Below are positions 32,926 to 56,577 of a stretch of 64,000 nt of DNA, in pieces. Positions within the stretch are counted from its first letter, which is position 1; each line of letters begins with the position of its first letter. A program made the position numbers and the translations under genes. The notes under the pieces were generated by a model. The model did not search any database and was not told the origin of the DNA. It worked only from the letters and a program-made list of their open reading frames with translations. The stretch is from Isoetes taiwanensis (taxonomy: Eukaryota > Streptophyta > Lycopodiopsida > Isoetales > Isoetaceae): contig JAJEKV010000101.1 in NCBI GenBank assembly GCA_021234155.1, positions 1,741,332 to 1,805,331 on the forward strand. Direction: 5' to 3'.

Positions 32926-33154
32926 GTCGGGAGTCTACAATCGTGAGGAAATTGCCGCTGATGGTTGATCAATGGGCCAGGTCCGAAAAGCAAACAACGT
33001 AAAAAACGTCAAAAAGTGGAACGTCAAAAGGTAAAGGTGGTCGTCGACACCAAAAATTGTCATCGACGCTCAGTCGGGCTGTCCCGACTTACTTTGCCGC
33101 TACTGCCATCATCACTGCCAATTTTAGTGAGACCTGTTGGTTTCTAGAGAGAAC

Positions 33155-33570
33155 AATACGACACCTTAACTATTGTGCCCCAACCAACTAAATGTTGATG
33201 TATGGAATCAAAGTTCCTTAAATGTAGTCATCCTTTCCGACCCTTTCAAGTAGGTTTCCTCAACCTCCCTTGGACGAGGAAGTAATCACCCTTCCCGGCC
33301 CTTTCAAATAGGTTTCTCAACCTCCCTTGAACGAGGAAGTGACCTTGTAAAAAAAACAAAGCATCCCTTTTCCTTGAATTGAACATGCCATATCTTTTCT
33401 TAGATAGATAGATACGACACCTTAACTATCGTGCCCCACCAACTAGACGTTGGGGTCTGGAATCAAACTTCCTTAAATGTAATCATCCTTTTTGGCCCTT
33501 TCAAGTAGGTTTTCTCAAACTCCCTTGAACGAGGAAGTAATCACCCTTCTCAACCCTTTCAAATAGGTTC
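33155..33570. repeat. Direct repeat pair with internal tandem units
   Basis: 33155-33345 and 33413-33570 share ATACGACACCTTAACTAT and the following roughly 160 bp. Each contains two units of about 60 bp built on CCCTTTCAAGTAGGTTT...CTCAAC...GAACGAGGAAGT. Non-coding. Confidence 0.8.
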
Positions 33571-34200
33571 CTCAATATGTTCATTTAAGTTAACAAAACT
33601 GACTAAAAGTTAACAAAAAAATATAAAGTCACCTCATAGAGGTTACTTGTTAAGGCTAGTTTACTATGCTTATGCTTGGCTAATTTAAGCTAACTTAACT
33701 AAATGTGTGGGAACAATATAGTACTTGGGTCGCCATTTTTGTTGCGTGTTAATATAAACGTGCCACGTGGCATTCCTCCCATTGCGTAAATGGTATTTGG
33801 GTCTACCATTCTGCATCTCCGGTTTCCAGCCGGTTAATAACTCTGTTAACAGAGACTCTGTTTCTTTAGACAGGACCGACTAGAGAAGAAAGGGAAGAAG
33901 CGGGAGTGGAGCTATGCTTAAACATGGACACAATGCAAGCTACCAGATTGCGGGGAGAAAGCCTTGGAGCTAAGGAAGAAAAATTGGAGCCTAATTAACA
34001 GATTAAACCATCCCCTTTGTAGCGGTTGATGTTGAATCCAAATCCGGTCTATGCCAGTGGATCTTAAGATTAAATCCTCCCCGCTATGGCTTGCATGGCA
34101 TTAAAAAAAAGAGAGAATACTACTTGTCCGCTTGCATGCAAAAACAAAGGAATACCGCTTGTATGGCTTTGCAAAAGAAGAATATCGCCAGAGCAAAACA
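33571..34200. other. Intergenic, nothing recognised
   Basis: No domain-bearing frame, RNA or clear repeat seen. Confidence 0.4.
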
Positions 34201-34204
34201 AGCT

Positions 34205-34454
34205 TTAGCAAAGCTTGAACCCCGTGGGCCATAGCTTGAAACCTAGCGACCCACGATCCATCGATTCGACATGATAGACGCTTTCTGCGTAATCCCTACA
34301 AAGACAAGCAAATATATAAGTTTTAGAAAAGTCTAAACTAAAAACCACTTCCGGAAATACAAACGAAAAAGCTTCATAATGCGGTGATTTACGGGGATGT
34401 TTGCCTTCATTGCGCTCAATTTGCTCCATCGTTACTTTGGCCTTCTTCGCCATC
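34205..34454 (-). CDS. Small hypothetical protein divergent from MCM9
   Basis: From ATG 34454 the frame reads MAKKAKVTMEQIERNEGKHP then RKSPHYEAFSFVFPE and continues to a stop at 34205. The start is 400 bp from the MCM9 ATG on the opposite strand, so a shared promoter is possible. The N-terminal 30 residues look protein-like; the rest may be read-through into an intron after FPE (a GT follows). No family recognised. Confidence 0.3.
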
Positions 34455-34517
34455 ACTGAAAGGCGGACTGGAAAACAAAAAAACAGGGGAAAAAATGGCT
34501 CCCCAAGTACTATATTG

Positions 34518-34636
34518 TGGGTGCAAGGAAATTGGTCCCGCATTCCGGCGGGACCGGTGACCGCCTCCCGCTAATCGCCGGTCACATGGACCCCACCGGT
34601 CCACGCCGGAATGCGGTCCCAATTACCTTGCACCCA
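34518..34636. mobile_element. Short GC-rich foldback/MITE-like palindrome
   Basis: Arms of about 45 bp, starting TGGGTGCAAGGAAATTGG and ending CCAATTACCTTGCACCCA, both contain a CCGCATTCCGGCG-type core and a GGACCGGTG segment. The loop is short. It sits in the interval between two divergent starts and is much richer in G+C than its surroundings. Confidence 0.7.
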
Positions 34637-34854
34637 TACATAATCTATATCTAGTTAAGTTATTTTTAACCAAGATTCTTAGCTAGACATGTGCAAATGG
34701 GTTTCACAATCCAACTATACCAAATGTAGGAATTAGCGAAGCTAACTATTAGATATAGTTGCAAAGGGAACCCACATTATTTTGGCTGTTTTGAAGCAGA
34801 CGAAGTTTTCCCTCTTCTCAATGGTTTGAAGTGCCCTCAGACTCGCATTAGGAG

Positions 34855-46866
<12,012 letters not shown>

Positions 46867-46932
46867 AGCCTTGCAGAACAAGAAAGGATACCAACGTTTG
46901 AACTTAGTAAAAGCAATACAAATGTTTTGAAA

Positions 46933-46938
46933 AATAAA
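46933..46938 (+). promoter_or_regulatory. Candidate polyadenylation signal of MCM9
   Basis: AATAAA, 67 bp after the stop codon. A second AATAAA lies near 47023. The same signal follows the second copy at about 60140. Confidence 0.4.
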
Positions 46939-47755
46939 ATTATCTTGTGAAGTAGGGAGAGGATGATCCTCCTCATTTATGTTTTCTTAGTATGTGTACA
47001 GCATGATATTTTAATATACTAATAATAAAGTCTTTATTCTAAATGTAATATGTGTATGAGATTAGTACTTTTTGGATAGGAGGAATGATTATCCAAATCC
47101 ATATTGAGTAGGAATGTCGTCTGCATGCTCTTGAGTATATATGCACACAAGGTTTAAAGGCAAGTTTTATGGTTCAGCTTGGGAGTGCAAAGTATAATAA
47201 TCTGGTTTTTCAACGTATTATGATAGCGAATGTTCCCCAGCAGCCATTATTTTCATTTAAAATTGGCTGCTCTTTTGTCCAAGGTTGGAGCTGCAGATCG
47301 ATCCAATTTCCTTCAGCTGTGGCGCAAATTTTGGGGCAACCATGACGTGGAGGGAAATGATATATGAAAGGCCAAGATTATTTTGGATCATATGCCATGA
47401 ATTAAAGGGATGGATGGATGGCAATGGGTTGAGATAGAGGTATTCTGATGAATCTGTCTTATCCACATGCAATGCGTAATTCATTTAGGGAATCGTTCGT
47501 CATGGAATGTCCTCAAGGAATGTATGCCATACATCGTTCTAGATGTGACAAATAGAGGGTGCAGATTGATAGACGTATAAGGAAATAAATAATTGCATTT
47601 TTGAAGGGTTATAGATCTCACCAAAATGTATCACATCTTTTTGTTGCTCATATAAAAAACTCGAATGGTGCTGTCGGTTACTGTGTCGTGAATGGTAAAA
47701 TGATACATTGATGCAATTGTTGCAATTAATTCACATTTAAAAAATTACACACCAC

Positions 47756-48075
47756 TTTTTGCCCCTTTTTCTTCTTTCGCTTTTCTTTTCCTTTTGTCCT
47801 TTTTCCATTTTTCTTTTTCCCATATTCCTTTTTCCTCCATTTTTTCTCCAATTTTTTTTCCTATTCCCCTTGACCTTTTTTTTTCTCCTTTCGCCGATTT
47901 TACCTGGCCTTCTTTCACCACTGCTCCTTGGCGCCTTCCCCTTCTACCCATCTCTATCCCCTTTTTCTCCCTTTTCCCCTTTTTATTTTTCTATCCCTGA
48001 TTTTCTTTTCTATTATCTTTTCCCCTGAATCTTTTCCTCTCTCTTTTTCCTTACCTTTTCCCATTTTCCCAGTAA
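47756..48075. repeat. Pyrimidine-rich low-complexity tract (left copy)
   Basis: An almost pure C/T stretch on the plus strand. In the right copy (60988-61494) it additionally contains a long pure (CT)n block that is absent here. Confidence 0.85.
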
Positions 48076-50640
48076 AGTTCCCCAATCAAAGAAATGTACA
48101 TCTAAAGCGTGCTGCGGGAATTGATCCAGTTTGTTGATCTCGTTATGACAGGATCCATATGGTGGATAGCATTAGACTTGGTGCATCGATGATGGCATAC
48201 CAACTTCCTCCGACACTTCCCAATTAAGGCATTTAAGACTTCGTGACTGTGGTGTTATAAAAACACACCTTAACCCGTAAACACAAACTAGGATAAACAT
48301 GGATCCACGTGAAGATGGGTATCTTTAAGAAGATGTGTGAGCAAAATGCTAAGGAGCTTACATGGCCGAGAGAACTTAGTAGAATTGGACACGACGTTTA
48401 CCTTTCTATGTTACTTGAGGTGGCTCAGAAATGCTTCATACCTCGCCGCGGTATTGAAAGGATTGCCATGTAATGCGTGCGACACTAATGTAAAAAAGTA
48501 AGAGGTAGGGCCGAATTTGAATCCGCAACACGTGAAGATAAAGGCAAGGTTCGTATGAATATCGCCAATTAGTGAGAAGGAAAAAACGAAAGCATACTAC
48601 CAAACCAAACAGAAAACACCCGTAAGGAATTGTTATCACAGCCCAAAGAAATTCCCGACAAGGTTGAAAGCGCCGAAACAAATGTAATTAGTCTTTTAGA
48701 TGTGGGATAGTTTTATTTTAACCGCGATAAACTATATCAATGAGCGGGATTGCATGAGAAAAATGGACGTGATAAGGTGATAATCTCACTTTTTCGTGAT
48801 GCATATATTTGAAGGGCTGAAATCACTTTCGCGGTGGCAAGGCAGCCTCGGCGCACTTGGGTTGATGGCGCGGATGGGATAAATGGCCGGGTCCAAATTG
48901 TGAAATCCGTCACGAAAAATGATGGAATAGAGCCGCTGGTTGAAGCTGGGCTTTCCTTCTTCCTCACACATGGGTGTCAATAGAGTGGTACCAATCCATA
49001 AAGGTATACGCCCACTCCAAGCAACTATTATAGAATGATCATGGTAAGCAAAATTTTTATTTCAAAAAATTATTTGCTGCTTATAGAGATAAAAGTTATG
49101 ATTGGGCGTGTAGATGCACAATGTTAGAGCATCGGTAAAGTGTGTTTTAGACCTACCGTGCCCACTCAGGACCACTCACTACTACGAGAGTAGTGACAGA
49201 TGCCGTGAAGAAAAACTTAAAAATCCGCTTTTGCTTGCTTTGTGGATCTACTAAAGCTTTATATAAGAAGAAGAGGAACATTTGGGAATACATGGACTGC
49301 CATAGGTGCTACAGAGTCAAAACGCAAAGAGACGATTATATGAGAAAAGTGTTAGTAAGGCAATATCTTTTTCCGCTAACAAATCCCCAGAAGTGAGATA
49401 ATTAGTAAATATTAGGGTGAAGCAAGGATGCCTCTATCCCCTACATTATTTGGGATATATATAGACTGGGCTGGAGATGTGGGATGCAGAGACATAGTGG
49501 AGGGGGACTACACTTTTGCAGATACTTGCTTATTCTACTTTTTATATGCATGATATTGTTATCCTTTTGCCTAGCTACCACGATATGCGAGTTCTTTTTT
49601 TGAGGTACCCAGCCAATTTCTCGCGGATGCTACTAAAATGCAGTGAATTTGAATAAGACTAAAATTCTCATTTTTGAAAAATCTAGTTCATAATTTCCAC
49701 TTCCAACATAGGGAGAAGAGGTGAAATAGCGTATTAACACATAAATATTTAGGCTTATAGTGGACCACAATTATGGGTGGAACAAGGCAATGGGTCGCCG
49801 TGACCGATGCGCCGATTAAGGCACTATACTAATGTTAGGAAATGCAAAAAAGGATTGTAGATCGAAACCTAAGAAAATGTTATATCAAACCTTAGTCGAT
49901 AGTTGTGTTGTACCTGATGTGAGGTTTAGGGGCCGGGTTTCCTAAGAAAATGTGGAAAAGAGTTGAGAAAATTCAAAAGAAATTTCCGCGTAATCCAGGG
50001 TTAAAATGCAAAACCCGTATCATATGATGTTAATGGGTTGAGGGATGGAGATGTTAGAAGTCAAGCATTAATTTTTCCAAATAAATATGTGCAAAAGATC
50101 CATGATATGGATGCCGATAGGGGGTACCAAGGCTTGCAAATGATACAAGAGTAGTCTTTAAGGGATGGTATAATGAAGTGAGTAAATGGTTGGGTAAGGG
50201 GGAATGGTGCTAAGAAGATATGCCATCGAGGAGGACGAAGCAAGGGAATGGGTCACGCACATATCGAAAAAAAATTCGCATAATGCGTAACGAAAATGGC
50301 ATTTTATTAAAAAAGAAATTAATCCAAAGACTTGGAGAAGCATCAAGAGCCCCATCGCTTTGGGTAAGTCGCCTTACTTTTAAAAAGACATTTATTGTGC
50401 GCATTCAAGATTAAGTTCACATCACCTCGAAAGGGAGGTTGGTAGGATGGGGAATCTCCCCCAAACTTAATACGTAACACTGTAAAACATGTGAGCTGAT
50501 GTACTTCCCGGAGAATGGAGGCACACCTTATTCCTTCGCTGTCCTGCATATAAAAATTTAAGGAGACGGATGGGTGGCCCCTGCGGATCTCTTTTATATG
50601 AGTTCTTTGCCGCCAAATGAAACTATCGCTGACTGTTTGA
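48076..50640 (+). pseudogene. LINE endonuclease/RT, left copy, heavily indel-ridden
   Basis: Collinear with the better-preserved copy at 61.5-64.0 kb. Recognisable pieces include the linker after the endonuclease (MGIFKKMCEQNAKEL), the RT region around 49.43 kb (QGCLYPLHYLGYI-like reading with a frame slip) and the terminal zinc knuckle near 50.48 kb. Almost every segment is frameshifted. Confidence 0.75.
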
Positions 50641-50855
50641 TGGTATGATGAAAGCGGAGACATGTCAATAAGAAAACTATAAAACACTCACTAGAACTAT
50701 AAGGAGAAAGAGAGTAGTGAGACTAATGATGCCCTCGATGAGGGTACATTAGAGTTTTAATTATTATATGTAAAAACTACTGTATATCGCCTTTCTAGGA
50801 CTCGGGATGGTGGTCTCTACAGATTTTGATCTATAAAACACACGTATTTCCTTCA

Positions 50856-50882
50856 TCTCTCTCTCTCTCTCTCTCTCTCTCT
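50856..50882. repeat. (CT)n microsatellite
   Basis: About thirteen CT units. Confidence 0.9.
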
Positions 50883-50899
50883 ATGCTTGCTCTGCTATT

Positions 50900-52190
50900 G
50901 CTGTGCTTGCCAAGCACTCCTTAATCTCTCTCTTATGTTTGCCTACATAAGGTTGCAGTCACAAGCACTTGCCTATTATAAGGTATGGAATCTGGATATG
51001 TACAAAGCTTGCCGTGAGAGAAAAATGCCTCTACTATCACATGGCCAACTAATGCATGCCGTAACTCACCGCGCCCCAACGATGGTTCTTGAATCCGCTT
51101 AATACATGTTTTGTGCCTCACGGGCAGAGAGAGAATGGGGTTGCCTTGCAATTTGCCGGTTTGATCTAAATGGGTGGATTTTAAAGAAGACAATTTATAT
51201 TAGCAAAAGTGGATGGGCTGGGCCTTGGCAAGCATGGAGTGCATCAATGAAGTAAGAGGAAGAAACAGCTTATTTGGAGTAAGAAACATGGCTGCATGGT
51301 CACGCTGCACTATTGGTATTATCCGGCAAAGCTCTTAGAATAGATTGAAACCTTCCCAAAACCGGAAAATACAATGGTAGGAGTTGGTGCTTTGATGAAT
51401 CATACTCAATATCTCTATCATGTGCCGTGGACACAAAAATGGATGGGGCATATGAGGATGGGCTGTTTCTCCTTGGAGGACATGCGTGATGGGCCCCAAA
51501 GATTATCCAATGGTAAGCGCCAGATTCCGGGCGGGGGCTTCGGCGAAGGCTGAAATGTTTAAACGGGCGTGTGATAGTGTGGTAGAAGTCTGTAAAAGCT
51601 GTGCACGCCGCTTTGTCGGAAGGCTTCCCACGCATTACGGCGCGAATAGTGATCCCCTTCGCGGCAGTATGAGTCTGATCCAAACAACTACCGGCGATTA
51701 TGGATATGTAGAAGCTTTATGCTGCTTTTGCTAACATGTCAACGCTGGGAAACAAGCACATGGTCCGAGGTTCATACGTGAGAGCAAATGCAGGCAAGCC
51801 GGGTTTCCTTTTAGGCAGGAGGTCTACAAATGCATCATTACTGGTTACCGCTTTGTTTCTCGCACGATTCAAAGGGATTAGTAAGAAGAAAACCTTTTAT
51901 ATGCATTGTTGTTTGCTTGATTTCTTAAAGCTTTGATATGGTTGGAAGAGGACACTTGTGGATAGAATGTCACCTTTTGGTGTGCCTCATGAGTATAATG
52001 CGATGCAAAGGGCAAACTTTATGATAAAGTATTGTTCAAATTTTCTTCCCACATGGCTACACCAGCTGGATGAAAGTATGTTGAAAAGCAATATGTTGCT
52101 GGGCTGCCCACTCATCGCCCACACTTTTTGGTTTGTTCATAGATCATCATTTGGGAGGGATTGATCTGGCTAAATGGTGGTGGGTGATGA
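50900..52190. other. Unassigned, error-prone or decayed sequence
   Basis: Short frames on both strands without recognisable domains. Probably the upstream part of the LINE-like sequence at 52.2-52.9 kb, but no endonuclease motif could be read. Confidence 0.3.
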
Positions 52191-52199
52191 ACGCTTCTA

Positions 52200-52760
52200 T
52201 ATAGGTATGTTATTTTGCTATTGTTGTATGCCAATGATGTTGTTCTGCTTGGTCTAGAGGTGAAGGGTCTACAAAAGCACTTGGATGCTCTTTTGAGGGA
52301 TTTGGTAGACATGAAAAAGCAGCATGCGGTCAACATGGCTAAAACTGCAAGGTTGTAGTAAGCCGGAGCTACGCGGCAGATCAAGCGTAAAAGGTATTTT
52401 ACAAAGGAGAGCCTCTGACATTGTAGATAGCGCAAGTATCTTGGTCTACCGGTGACAAAGTCCCCAACTCAAATATAGTGTGGCCGAAAGCAAAAAGCTG
52501 ATGGCGGGCTTTAAGGCTCTCTTATGCCATGCAACGCAGTGTGTGTGTAAGGAAAAAGCAGTATATATATGGGGATTTCGTGCATGAAGAAGCAGCCGTA
52601 TATTGCTTTTGGTGCAATCAAGCAGAAGTATATGGATGTGGGAGGTATAGCCAGTTTGGCGCTGGATAGAGATGGAAGAAAAAATTGAAAAAAATACAGA
52701 AAAGATTCTTTCGCGGCCGGAGCTTGAACTAAGATGCAAACACCCTCATATGATATGCCG
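52200..52760 (+). pseudogene. Reverse transcriptase fragment of a different LINE family
   Basis: LLLLYANDVVLLGLEVKGLQ corresponds to the YADD block, here YAND. It is followed by KHLDALLRDLVDMKKQHAVN and, after shifts, KYLGLPVT and IEKNTEKILSRPELELRCKH, the usual order in LINE RT thumb regions. Confidence 0.65.
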
Positions 52761-52769
52761 CTGGGCGGG

Positions 52770-53505
52770 AGTGTGGGATGCTCTCTTGTGTTTTAAGCAC
52801 TTTGTAATTAAGACTCTCCATTATGTGCATAAGGTGCTCTATGCGTCATGCCGAATGATAGTTTTTGCCAAGGTTGGCATTGAGGAGACACGCACTTAAA
52901 AGGTGGTTTATGGACATAGTGTGGCTAGCCGATGGGATTTTGGCTATGGACGACGGAAAAATTGTAAGGATACGTACAGGTTGCTGTGGGATAATGTAAC
53001 CCTCGTGGTGTGCTAGAGAGAAGGTGCTATAGCGCGAGTTCTACAGTATCCATAATAACTCTTATGCCACAAGCATTTACACGAACACACATTATTTCTC
53101 GCTAAACACGCATAAAGTATCCCAGGGATGAGGTTAAGCCTGGCCACTGTGCTTGGGTGGAGTTGGGAGATGGAGTGATATTCCACATGAGCTAGGTCGT
53201 GTGCCAGGGATCAGAGGGACTCTTGGAGGATGCAAGTACTACAAAAGCTACTTCACCGCTCATCATATGCCATATCATCAAGGCATAAATATGGTATGTG
53301 AAAGCTATACACTTGCCGTAATTTTTGACTACTCGCGATTGGGCGTGATATACTTGCCGCTTTGGACCATATAGAGAGAGAAAGATGCGCTTGAAAGCAA
53401 TGGATGTAAAAGCGCGAGGAGGACGAGAGGAAGAGATTGAGGGCAATGCATTATTATCCCATGATGCATTAGGATGAACTTTTTTATAATTACTACTGCA
53501 TCGTT

Positions 53506-53558
<53 letters not shown>

Positions 53559-55840
53559 TGAAATTGTTGAGGAGACTATATTTGGATAATGATAAACACG
53601 GATGAAAGGGCGGCAAAGGCATAGCGCTGCTAACTTCCCTAATCCGCCACTGATCACAATGGCACTAATGAGTGCTGGCCGTAACTACAAGATATGACAA
53701 AAAGGGACATACTACTCTTCCATATTAAATTTGTGCATGCTGCCGACAGCCAGGGTCTCTACCTACAAAGGAATGTGTGATTATATCACGTATATATGTC
53801 CATAAGCATGTATATAAAAAGCATAAGACTTGTGCTATTAAAGCCGGGCCACATATTAAGGTTGATCAAGAATTTTAGAAACTAATGGCTTTGATGAAAA
53901 TCCGGGATGATTAAAAAAGATTATGATACATCACACAATACTTTCCCCTGGCAGATCGATTTGAATGCCGCAGTATCTACAATGAGAGAGATAGTTGTAG
54001 GTACATGAAATTACTTATGTCCCCATAGAGTCAGAACCCATGGGTCAAATGGGTAATATAATATAGGATACAGGGTTGGACCTCAAACCGGGTGACGTAA
54101 GGGTCCATACCATTACCGCTTTAAAATTCACACAAACTTATCCTACAGCTTGGTGGTGGTGTGGATTTTTTTTTCTATTTTGTAATAATCTTTTGGATAC
54201 CAAAGAGTAAGTGGTTATGAATAGGGCTCTTTTAGGAATGCATATATCTCTTTCAACTTATAATAATGGTTGAATAATCATATATGAACAATGAAAGGAA
54301 TATAATTACAAAGCAAGATATTGGATTGGAATGAAATAAGTTTTGCTTTGAATATTATGTTGTAAGCCATAGAATTTAATGGACCTATGAGTTAGGTTAC
54401 ATTGCTAAGCACTTATCTGGCTTGGTTTTTCTACTATATATATGTCTAAATGGTTTTTGACTTAAGGATGGTATATGAGGAATGTAAGCTAACCAAGGCC
54501 ATATATCCTCTCAATTAACTCCCTTTTTAAGTTCTAGGGTTACCGGGTTTTTCTTGTAAAACGAACACCGGCGCTCGAATGGAGTTTCCGAACCATGGCT
54601 GGCTGCATGGGATCAGGACCGAATGCGCGATATAGCGCCGAGATCACATCGGGCAAAAGATGTGTACAATTTCTACCAACCGAGGTGATTTTTTGGTCTC
54701 TCAATATTTCGAAAGAGATCTTTCCATAAAAATCTACTACTAGGGCAAAGAGATATTGTGTAAGACTTTTCCACGTGGGCAATGGCCGTGAGATTCTGCG
54801 TCACGCATTAATGGTAAGATAAGAACTTATTTAGACATATCTATAGGGACCTTTAAGATAGTTCTCCGGGAAAATAACCGCCTATAAAGATAGATGAGGA
54901 ATTTGAGGAATTTGACCTCGTGACGGATATCCATGGAGCCTGGAGCAGTGATTCGCAAGACTCTGGAGGAAAAGAATAAGTTTAATGCAGTAATTTGAGT
55001 TCCTCGCTGGAATACCAATCAGCCCCGATAAAACCGGAGCATGGAAGGCAAGGGCAATATTGGGCAAAAACGCCCGCGGATGCGCAACTAAAATCATATA
55101 GTAATAGAAGCGCAAGTAAGAGAACTCGCATATGCTTGCAATAAGCGTAGCGCAAAATGACTCCAATCGTAATCTCATATATCCCTAATACACACAAGAT
55201 GATGATCTTGATTATGACTAATTTTAAGACTACCACAAAGTTGAAATAAATTCGCCGCTCTTTACTACGTGATTATACAATATGTGTAAGTACACCATAG
55301 AAACCGATACCAAACTTGATGCTTGTAATTTGATAGTCTTACTTATGATAAAACATAATGTTTGTGAATAATATTCTTATTGAAATGAATGAGCTAGGCA
55401 AAAAGGGTGGGTAATAGGTGCATCAATGATGAGTCGTGAGAAACCTAATGTACCTTTTGGTTCCTCACCACACCATTTCAGCTACTGCTAGTTGTGGGCC
55501 GGCAGTACCGGCGTTTCTCCCTCCTTATTGATGCCCTTTCTTTTTACTTGCAAGCTCGAGGGATGGAAGGATACGATATAAGCCACTTTAATCCGGATAA
55601 GCAAAATGCTCTAGTACACCGGTTGGTCGATGAAGAAGTTTAAATGCAAAATAACTCATGCAAATATAAATGCAGCTTACGTTAATCGTTAAATAATGGC
55701 CCCTTTTGATAGGCATAATCTTATGATATGAAACAGATTTTTAAGAAGTATTCCTCCTTTTATATATTTTTGATTTGAAAGCAGATGGCATTAATCAGTA
55801 CGTTTTAGAAGTTGATGACTAAAGGGCTTATATGAAATTA
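52770..55840. other. Unassigned stretch before the second MCM9 copy
   Basis: Apart from the microsatellite at 53.5 kb I find no gene, RNA or repeat that I can support. The density of short frames on both strands and lack of domains suggest decayed or poorly corrected sequence. Confidence 0.3.
53506..53556. repeat. (TC)n(AC)n compound microsatellite
   Basis: A short TC run passes into about twenty CA units. It produces spurious Cys-Val frames on the minus strand. Confidence 0.95.
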
Positions 55841-56577
55841 CTAAAAAAGGAGGGCTTTATCCATAGAGAAGCTCTATATATTAAAACATCTTAAGGTTCT
55901 ATGAACCAGCATGTCTCTACTTACTTTGATCAGCCCTTAAAGCTTTGATGAGCATACAACCAAGTGATTTATCTGGCCCTTGTCCACAGAACCATATTTG
56001 CCTCTGTCATTCTTCACACTATTAGTAAAGCCTGCAGTATATATGGTACCGCTTGGGAAACAGCATCAACAAAGTTTGGTCTGCAATTCTGCTTTATTCT
56101 ACGAGGAACTGAAGGTTTGCTTCTGGTAATTCTAGAGGTCCATTCATCTTCTCTGCAATCAGATGCCTGACCAAAATGAACTGAATTTAACATCATGGAA
56201 ATGCCTCTAGAAGTATTATTTTTACATTTGGTTCAAACGGTGGAAGCCTTAATTCGGTCTGCTGACTGCTGCTTTCAAGCCGCACAGATGGCCTGGAACA
56301 TCAGACCAACATAGAAGTTTACTACTATTGTATTGGATTTTCTTGTATTATGTTTTTTGGAAGTTGGGGCTTCTTAATTTGAACTTTATACACCATTTTA
56401 AATTAGTCTGGTTTTAGACTTTCAGTAGGTATTAGTATATGTTAATTATCTTACTAATGTTCTGCTTTGGTGGGTGATGGCAATTTGTATCAGGTGATAT
56501 ATTGTCTATTAGAATAAAAATCGATTTTTAGGAGGGAGCTTGATTGCAGCTGAGATATTTACTATCTCTGCTATCAG

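Noticed and set aside
53192-53622. Cys-Val repeat frames
   Set aside because: Produced by the (CA)n microsatellite.
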